From: Trichobilharzia szidati
Taxonomy: Eukaryota > Platyhelminthes > Trematoda > Strigeidida > Schistosomatidae
NCBI GenBank assembly: GCA_944472155.2
Contig: OX235271.1
Location: 97,477,256 to 97,541,255, forward strand
Reading direction: 5' to 3'
DNA: 64,000 nucleotides
Shown: positions 56,929 to 64,000 of the stretch, piece after piece
Numbering within the stretch: the first letter of the stretch is position 1
Layout: every line of letters begins with the position of its first letter
Notes under the pieces: generated by a model
Seen by the model: only the letters and a program-made list of their open reading frames with translations
What the model was told of the DNA's origin: nothing
Database searches by the model: none
Made by a program: the position numbers and the translations under genes

Positions 56929-57056
56929 ACGAAGAGTCTCAAACTGGGACGAAACAGCTATCCAGTACTCCCAGGTTTTCCAATGGTTCTCTAACCAATG
57001 TCAGCTCATAATGAAATCCTGTAACCAATCAACCAAATCCCTACAAACCAATACTT
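56929..57056 (+). mobile_element. SINE-A, truncated inside the ribozyme, right half of an inverted pair
   Basis: It starts within the ribozyme box (GACGAAGAGTCTCAAACTGG), keeps GGGAC, GAAAC and ATC in place of GTC, then CAGTACTCCCAGG and the tail. The tail ends AAATCCCTACAAACCAATAC, the end module. Everything upstream of the ribozyme is missing. The junction with the minus copy falls next to the ribozyme core. Confidence 0.75.
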
Positions 57057-57057
57057 G

Positions 57058-57185
57058 AATATCCTGGGTTCTATCTTTCGTGGAGTAGTTTGTACTTACC
57101 TTTAAAGAATCCCAGGTTAAAACGATAAAGTTGTCTAGAAATCCTTGTTTTTCAATGATTTTCTATCTTTATAGTAATCAAGAAA
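57058..57185 (+). repeat. Old, diverged SINE-A fragment
   Basis: It shows TCCTGGGTTCTATC (B-box area), GTACTTACCTTTAAAGAATC, CCAGGTTAAAACGATAAAGT, TGTCTAGAAATCCTTG and TTTTCAATGATTTTCTATC, following the SINE-A ribozyme and tail order. The ribozyme is destroyed. It lies directly after the younger pair. Confidence 0.5.
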
Positions 57186-57189
57186 ATGT

Positions 57190-58235
57190 AGTGGAACTGA
57201 GCAAACGCACACTAAGATATACTACAAACCTTGTGAAACAAACAATCGCAGCAGCAACTAAGGATGTTTAAGAGAGATGAAAACATGATCATGCCATATG
57301 TGAAATAGTTAGCAAGACGAATAAAGACATATTCATCATTTAGAAAAATAATTTTATGATCATATGGGTCTGTTCCTAAAACGTTACCAAAAGAAACGAA
57401 TTAATTCACCTTTGTGTTTTAAGATAACACAGCGACTTCTCGAAGTAATGAAATCCAAGTTAGAAATTGAAAACGTCAACTGATATCCAACGTAAAATTG
57501 GCTGGATTATATTCCAGTTTAACTGTCATACTCATTATTAAACTTAGAGTCTTCAATATTTTTCAATAGTTATGAAACAAGAATTAGAAATAGTAAATAT
57601 TCCCCTGTGAAAATAAAACCAAGCTAAGTACTTAGTGTGAAAACAATTCTCCTCATCATTATGATAACCAAATTGATGCAGGACAGTGCTTCTATTTGAT
57701 TAAGAGACTTGGTGCGTCACCAGAAATATTTCCAATGTGCAATACGTAAAATGAAACGCTGAAAATTCCATGCTGTAAATTCTTATTGTTGTGGAATAAA
57801 GTGATTCTTCTTCTTATTATTATTATATAAAATAGAAAAAACCACCCGAGACTTCTTTATACTTCTGAAATCATCTGTATATACGTGAGAAAGCCAGAGT
57901 CATGCTTACAAAACATGTTCACTAAACCCCCATATTCACCATAAGGTTAGATTTGTTTGTTTTGTTTTAGCTTTCAGTGATCTCCTTCAACTTCTTTTCA
58001 TCTTTAATTACAAAACATTATTTCATTCCACTTCGATGCATGCTTTAATCACACCTTAATTTTTTTTAATTGTTTTATATTTAACACAGTCATAATTTTA
58101 GACCTGTATAGTTTTGGCTCCCACATATTTTGGGATTATTCTTCACTCTTGATTAGGCTTGTACTTTTACATAGTATGCTGAGAAGTAATTACCTTCACA
58201 TAATTCCGCTCTTGTCATTACCTCTAGTTACATAA
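57190..58235. other. AT-rich stretch with a possible SINE-C scrap
   Basis: At 57712-57830, GGTGCGTCACC, ACGCTGAAAATTCCATGCTG, TGTGGAATAAAG and a (TTA)n end recall SINE-C body words, but the order is incomplete. Otherwise nothing was recognised. Confidence 0.3.
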
Positions 58236-58237
58236 TA

Positions 58238-58445
58238 CGGGTGGTTCACAGGTGGGACAGACACCGACCACGCGCATCGTCCAAAGTTTGATCCACGACC
58301 ACCACGCTTCTGTACCTCACTAAACTGGTAGTAAGTTCAGTATAAACAGAAGGTTGAGAATGAGGCTAGCCACCCCATCCCATGAAAGCAAAAATCCACA
58401 GCTACAGAAACATCATATCTACAGCTTCAAGTCCTGTGTTCTAAG
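58238..58445 (+). mobile_element. SINE-B copy, diverged
   Basis: It shows GGGTGGTTCACAGGTGGGAC, ACCGACCACGCGCATCGTCC, AAGTTTGATCC (B box), CTCACTAAACTGGTAGTAAG, AGAAGGTTGAGAATGAGGCT, AGCCACCCCATCCC, ACAGCTACAGAAAC, and CAGCTTCAAGTCCTGTGTTC. All SINE-B blocks are in order. Confidence 0.7.
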
Positions 58446-58634
58446 ATGTTTTCTGCTAAACTCCTTTTTTCTCTCTAATGTCTTGACAGTATTTTTCAAA
58501 TTTTAAAGCAAAGTTGTTTACATAGTGCAGAATGAATTGATATCAATAAACACAAACTTGAAATATGACCATTCAGGTGTAAGAGCATTATTTAATATCA
58601 GAAATCTATGAGGAATTATTATTCTTCCCTTGAA

Positions 58635-58765
58635 TTTTGAGTGGAACATACGGCTTCTTCATCTTCATTTTGTCCTGTTCTTTCCATTCTTCCATAGATG
58701 GCTTCACGACTGCTCATATGCTCCTATCTCCTCCTCACACGATCTCCTTCATGAGTTACTCCACT
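58635..58765 (-). pseudogene. RTE-like 3' end fragment
   Basis: The minus strand reads RRSCEEEIGAYEQS, then HLWKNGKNRTK, alignable with RRSCEEEMKACGQTWSQVKT of the copy at 1 kb. Short and degenerate. Confidence 0.45.
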
Positions 58766-59514
58766 GAATCAAGTGGTATTGGTAAAAGCAGTTGGCAGGT
58801 TGAGAAAAATAAGACAACTTGAAAGGGCTAATAGTTGTCTGAAGTGCTTAAGTAACTGCACCCACAAAGTCTACAACTTAGACAAAATGTGACAGGCGGA
58901 AATACTTCTTTCTAAATGATTATACAGATATGTGTCTGGAATCAATTATTGCATTCTTAATTTGTTTAAAAAAAACTAATTTTCCTTATTCACCTTTTTA
59001 ATTGAGATATTTTCGCAAACAGTCACATGATCTTTGAATGAAAAATATCTTTCTTTGATGAAACAGATGGTTTGGTTCGCTATCGCTACAAACACTTGCA
59101 AGTTTTAATTCATTTAATCACTTTATAAATAAGTTTGATCATATTTTATTAAATAATCTGGTACAGATATACAGGTGTTCATTTCTTTAATTACTACTAA
59201 CAAACTTTGAATCCAACAGAGTGATTGGAATATATAAAAAACAACTAAAATGCACATCAAAGGATTGATACTCATCTCTCTTACCGTATTATGTATGAGC
59301 TGTAACATTTTAAAATCACCAACAGAAGACTTTATTTCAATGACACTAGATGACATGTACTTGATACCTAATGAAGTCATGAGGTCATTCGAAATAGTGT
59401 GTATACTGAGTTCACAAATTTCAGAAATGCAATAATTTAACGAATTCGATTTCAGATTGATTAAAGCAAGAGATCATAATATTTGATGACCACATTTTAA
59501 ACACGAGACTTTTT

Positions 59515-59700
59515 ATTATATACTCCGAGTGGAGCATATAGCATTAGCTGAACATCACCACTGAACTGGATTCTCTTCCATCACTTTCAGCTGGCTCAAC
59601 GACTTATCAAAAGCTTTCATTTTCCCTTTGTATGAATGATCTCCATGTCAGCCTTGGATACCCAACGTATCGCTTCGCACTAGAGGACCTGCCTGATGTG
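59515..59700 (-). pseudogene. RTE-like 3' end fragment with terminal repeat-like tail
   Basis: The minus strand reads RYVGYPRLTWRSFIQREN, ESF and, after frame changes, SLSQLKVMEENPV. Then come GCTATATGCTCCACTCGGAG and a TATATAATAA end at about 59515. This is the RTE C-terminus (G-x-P-x-x-TWRR-x-x-x-E) with the ATGCTCC-type end also seen near 12.87 kb. Confidence 0.55.
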
Positions 59701-59704
59701 TGAT

Positions 59705-61565
59705 GCCACTTGAATATATCCTCAGAGTACTTCTAATCTACCTTTAGTTGCTTCTGCATATTTGTTGAGTAATAATTTGTTGGCTGATCCGCTGCTATAT
59801 CAGAATTCTTTGTTGTTTTTCGGTTCTAGGAGTTCTGCTAGAACAATATTTACTTTGCTGAGTACAAAATCGCGAAGCCTTTTCTACAAATTAGTGAGTT
59901 CTGACAGCTTTTATAGTAATTTTTCTTTGAGTATGTCAAGGGAATAATCTTTAAGACGAACATTATTACTAGATCATTTTATGGGTAATAGTGGGTAAAA
60001 TATTCTGTGAAGTTTATTATTTTTCCGCAAACTGTTGTACTTAACATTCTATTTATGATTATAATATACCCAAAAATGGTGTAGTTTGACTTTAAAGAAG
60101 CTAAATGGTGAAAACTGCGAAATTCTCTTCAGTGGAATCAGGCAATAAACTACCAACTAGCAGGGGAGTACTTCAGATCAGTTCCATCCAATGCAGTATG
60201 AATAACTAATTAGTGTCATTTGCCATCACACGCCAGATCACAGAGTGTGTCAAATACTAATGTCATTAGAACAGATTTGACCATACTGCTTAGCAAAGAT
60301 GAGAACCTAGTACAAATAATACAGCTATCGTGAATGTATAAGTCATAGAGACACCATATGTTATGACACTAAACTTAATGAGAATAAAGAAATATTACGA
60401 TACTTTTTAATGAGATAATTTCACCCAGGAAAATGTATTTAAGAATTCTGGAAGGACTACACAACCTCAGTCTGATAATTTTACAACTTCGTTTAGTCAT
60501 AAAATTTAAAAGAGCCACACAAAAATGACTGCCTTTGGTAAAAGATTTGTTATCCTAAAAATGCATTACAGCTTCCAAATCCCTTCCAGTGAATAAAGAA
60601 ACCACATTCAGTTAATGATATCTGTTGTACAACATAACTGCTCTTTTAACCAGTCTGCGTTGTAGACTTAAGGATTACTTTCTCCTTCCTCATACTGAGG
60701 ACACTATACTAACTGCCAAACATAAATATGCCTTGAAGTCGTGTTTAAGAATAGAATTAGTGAATAGTATTAAATGGATTTAGCCTACATACCTTTTAGA
60801 AATAAGAATTTAAGATAACTGAGTAAAAGTAAGCGGCAAGCTTTTCATACGTCAATAGGATAATGAATCACAATACGTAAAAAGGCAGTAATTACATCAG
60901 ACGGCATTTACCCTGTAAGGTTGTTAAAAAACAAAGCTATATTTTACATTTTCTTGAAAACTTCTTTTACCATTCTTATTAGTCTAACAGTAATATATTG
61001 AAAAAGCATGAAAATACTGCAACGCAATTTTTAATCTGTAAAGATAATAATACAGTAAAGTCTACCTGGAATGAAGCTTGTTTATATGCATGGGTAAAAT
61101 GAATAATTGTAAAACCTGAAGTCCAAGGAGAATATACCTTTCGGAATCAAAGTGTTAGTAGTATGATATCCAGCCTAAAAAAACATGCTATGGTTACATA
61201 TTTCCGGCACGACAACTCAATTATTCCCTATGTATGACAGTAATCGTTTATAGGCAGTAGTTAAGCGATTTTCTGAGGGCAAACCATTTTTATTTTTTTA
61301 GAGTATTTCTTCTACAGAATGCTCTACAGTCTGACATTTGTCGATGAAAGTAATATGCACTTAGTAGTCGCGATATATAATCTCATCTGCAGTGTAGACT
61401 GAATATATATAAGGCTTCAGATATCATACCATAATTTCTTTTGTACATATTCTAACTGGTACATTATTCGTCGCGACTTCAGTAAGATGAATGTTAAGAA
61501 TACTGGCCTCAGTCCTATACTTTTAGAAAACAACTGATAGTTAAATAACTAGTGTGGAGTGAAGA
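59705..61565. other. AT-rich stretch, nothing recognised
   Basis: No shared repeat or family-like frame was recognised. Confidence 0.35.
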
Positions 61566-61570
61566 TGATT

Positions 61571-61574
61571 ATCA

Positions 61575-61612
<38 letters not shown>

Positions 61613-61616
61613 TGAT
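61571..61616. repeat. Perfect 46-bp palindrome around (TA)15
   Basis: ATCACTGA, fifteen TA units and TCAGTGAT form a perfect inverted repeat. It can extrude as a cruciform, and is the longest (TA)n in the window. The symmetric 8-bp flanks show that it is more than a bare microsatellite. Confidence 0.9.
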
Positions 61617-61703
61617 ACTCATAAGTTCCACTGATTTGTAAGCAAACGTCGCAATAAAGTTATATTCTTCACAGTATATATTTCCTGTTCTAAATTCAAC
61701 ACG

Positions 61704-62520
61704 AATAATAATAATAATCTACTTTATTCCAAAAACTGTACTAATAATACAGAATGGAAATCTCAGCATTTGTCACAATATTGCATCTGATCTACTCAAA
61801 ATATTAATTAAATTAAAAATTAAAACAAAATTAACCGAAGGAATTTGTCCACATTCCCGATATAAAGTCAAAAATATTTGAAGCACGAAATGAGAATATT
61901 AAATATAATAATAATAATAACAGTGAGTTTGTTTCAAATAGTGTTGTCGATTCAGTGTGGAAATTGTAGCATGTTATAGATTATTGGATCTAATGTTCTG
62001 TTGATATAGTTTAGTGAGGGGAAATACAAAATTAACGGCTATAACACAGCTTAAATGATGTTCACACTTATGAAAAAAATAAACAAAGACAAAAAAGTTG
62101 AGAGGATTATAAATACAAGAAGTACAATAACAATAAAGTTTGATGTTGTAAGGGGGAAAAATGGTTTATTTAATAGTGCAAAGAAGGTTAGTTAGTTCAT
62201 GCCTAACACTATTTTCATCACATAAAGTACGTGCCAAATATGGTTTGGTGGAATTCTTGTATTTAGACGTACGTGCATAAAGTCTTCTGAAAAGACTTCT
62301 TGTTTTACCTGAGGAGACACAAGGCTGAAGCTGCGGGTGCTGAGGTGGATGCTCACAGTCTGACAAAATTCCTTCAGCAAATTTGATGCTTGACATCAAG
62401 TGCCAATTAGGGAAATTGTCAATGATATGGCCCAATGGGATACCATTCGTCCTACTGACAGTCTTCAGAGTTCTACGATGTATAATATAGTCTTTTTTAA
62501 GCAATCCAGGAAAGAATAAG
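61704..62520 (-). pseudogene. Non-LTR retrotransposon 3' part with polyA signal and (ATT)n tail
   Basis: The minus strand is open for 112 codons (62504-62166). It reads LKKDYIIHRRTLKTVSRTNG, LYARTSKYKNSTKPYLARTL and CDENSVRHELTNLL, resembling the C-terminal tail of non-LTR reverse transcriptases (R-T-x-x-(Y/F)-K-(N/D)-S-(F/x)-x-P-x-x-x-R). About 440 bp further on, AATAAAG (61722-61728) is followed by an (ATT)n tail at 61704-61718, the normal 3' end of such elements. A second (AAT)n lies at 61906-61920. The clade is not certain (CR1- or Jockey-like rather than RTE). It is 5'-truncated, and the reverse transcriptase core is absent. Confidence 0.5.
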
Positions 62521-62524
62521 GGTG

Positions 62525-63515
62525 AATAGTAAAGAAGAATGGTTAAAATACACGAGTTGATAAACTGTAAGAGGAATAAGACGGGAAATTAGCATATAAG
62601 AAAAGCGGATCAAATACACAAACAGTGCATGGACGGACTAGATTAGAATCTGGTGACTTAAGTTCGACAGATTCGTCCAAGTTACTCAGTCATCTCAGTT
62701 ATCGTAAAGATTAAGACGAAACCATGTTACATAAAAATGAAACACTATTTTCCAGATTTATCCTGATTATTAAGTTTAGCAACATGGTTATCATAAATTC
62801 TCTTCTGTTCAGCATTTGCTTCAACCAGTGCATAGTTACAGTTGAGAGAATTTAAATACTGCAAAATATCGCTGTCGAAAGACGCATATAGGACAGAATG
62901 TGCCGCTTGTTTCTACAAATTAAGGGGATCTTGCACATGATCAAGCAGATAATTTGATTGTTTTCAAACTCTTCTTTTATTCACCTGTGGGTATTTTTAT
63001 CCCTGTTACACGTGAACGATATATATATATATTTATATGCCTTTGAGAATATCGCTTTAATCCCTATAAGTTAAGGTCATCTGTTCAATTTCAAGATATC
63101 GAAATTTACACTAATTAGACCTTACTACTATTTTGTTGTGCCAGCAATATATTGTCAGAAGATAAATAAATTCAAGGTCGAAGTAATTCTTCCCTCCTTA
63201 TATTTCATTTTTGCTCATTGAGGTGATTTTAGGCTGACCTAGTAAACTTGAACTAAAATTAATAAAAGTTTTAATATATATATGTATATATATGTATATG
63301 TTCATAGTGAGGGCGAATTTTACCCAATCTTACACTGTATTGAATTTGTATGCAATAAACAGAATAAAGATCTCAGGGCGTTAAAAGTGAGTAAATGTTT
63401 TTGAAATTGAGTTAAAATTTTGTTAATTTACTTCTCTATGTTTTTCATGCAGTTTTCATTTTAAATATATAAATATGTATGTCTTTTTGTCAATAGATGG
63501 TTTGTAAGGATTAGA
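62525..63515. other. AT-rich stretch, nothing recognised
   Basis: (TA)n runs lie near 63019-63033 and 63271-63299. No shared repeat or family-like frame was recognised. Confidence 0.35.
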
Positions 63516-63518
63516 TTT

Positions 63519-63660
63519 GTTTTGAAGAGTTGATTACGAATTGATATCATTTAGAGAACCATTGAAAACCAGGGAGTACTGGACAGCTGTTACATCCTAG
63601 TACTCCCTGGTTTTCAGTGGTTCTCTAACTGATATCAGTCCATGATCGACTCTTCAAAAC
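63519..63660. repeat. SINE-A tail palindrome with junction at the ribozyme
   Basis: The left arm (63519-63580) and right arm (63599-63660) are reverse complements over 62 bases with about seven differences. Both are the SINE-A segment from the predicted ribozyme cleavage site to the end (AGTACTCCCTGGTTTTCAGT...GACTCTTCAAAAC). The 18 central bases contain ACAGCTGT of the left ribozyme. The right arm starts within one or two bases of the predicted cut. No head, leader or complete ribozyme is present. Confidence 0.85.
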
Positions 63661-63740
63661 ATGCATATATATATGACAAATGTTACAGTTTTAAACAATC
63701 AGTAGAGATAATCACCCGTATTTTACTATTTCTCTGATAT

Positions 63741-63925
63741 ATGCGTCGGTGGTACAGCGGTTAGGACTCTCGCCGACCATGCACATGGTCCGAGGTTCCA
63801 TCTCCTGCCGACGCACAAGTGTTATCAATGGTCGGCCTGTGAAATGTGGGCTACCGATATCACATGCTGAAAGTTCCATACCTGTACCAAATATACGGTG
63901 TGGAATCAAGCTGTAACAAAAAAAC
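63741..63925 (+). mobile_element. SINE-C copy, complete
   Basis: The head GCGTCGGTGGTACAGCGGTT runs to TCTCCTGCCGACGCAC, with A box TGGTACAGCGG and B box GGTTCCATCTC. The C body follows: ATCAATGGTCGGCCTGTGAA, GGGCTACCGATATCACATGC, GAAAGTTCCATACCTG, GTGTGGAATCAAGCTGTAAC and an A run. The head is the same as in SINE-B, the body is not. Confidence 0.85.
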
Positions 63926-64000
63926 TACTCAGATGATGTATAGTGGTAAGGGAAAACCATCAATTCATAAAATTTCATACATTTAGCAGATAAGAATCGA

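Overview
This window looks like intergenic or intronic DNA from a schistosome-type flatworm (Schistosomatidae). It is strongly AT-rich, full of (TA)n and (AAT)n runs, and has no continuous protein-coding gene. The organism call rests on three things seen here: many copies of a tRNA-promoter SINE carrying a hammerhead ribozyme (the Sm-alpha type known from Schistosoma), RTE-clade retrotransposon remnants resembling SR2, and several Penelope-like elements (PLEs) with GIY-YIG endonuclease remnants. The species cannot be fixed by reading. I find no convincing host gene, rRNA, genuine tRNA gene or CRISPR array. One short open stretch near 34.0 kb is the best candidate for a host exon.

Layout. 0-1 kb: RTE reverse transcriptase remnant. 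3.5-5.5 kb: PLE family P1, SINE-A. 7.9-9.9 kb: PLE family P2, then an inverted SINE-A and a SINE-C. 10.6-12.9 kb: P1 and an RTE tail. 16-18 kb: RTE split by an unknown insert, then SINE-B. 20-20.5 kb: SINE-A carrying a solo LTR. 22-30 kb is the densest part: SINE-B, SINE-C, P2 with inverted ends, P1 inverted, P1, a SINE-A head-to-head pair, and a 607-bp fold-back element. 32-36.6 kb: PLE reverse transcriptase, candidate exon, SINE-B, SINE-A with target-site duplication, RTE tail. 38.6-45 kb: SINE-B copies, SINE-A, two solo LTRs. 47.8-54.3 kb: SINE-B, P2 with a 208-codon open frame, solo LTR, PLE pieces. 56-64 kb: SINE-A inverted pairs, RTE tails, a non-LTR element with polyA signal and (ATT)n tail, SINE-C.

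How the parts relate. Three tRNA-headed SINE families are present. SINE-A carries a hammerhead ribozyme. SINE-B and SINE-C share one tRNA-like head but have unrelated bodies. Hammerhead-like cores also occur at the 3' ends of PLE family P1 and in both arms of the fold-back element at 29.4-30.0 kb. The recurring oddity is that ribozyme-bearing ends are repeatedly found head-to-head with an inverted copy of themselves: at 8.7, 26.1-26.7, 28.7-29.3, 29.35-29.96, 56.7-57.06 and 63.5 kb. The solo LTRs each have a 4-bp target duplication, and at least two sit inside older elements.

All element boundaries are read by eye from repeat-to-repeat comparison within the window and should be taken as accurate to roughly 10-30 bp unless a target-site duplication is cited.
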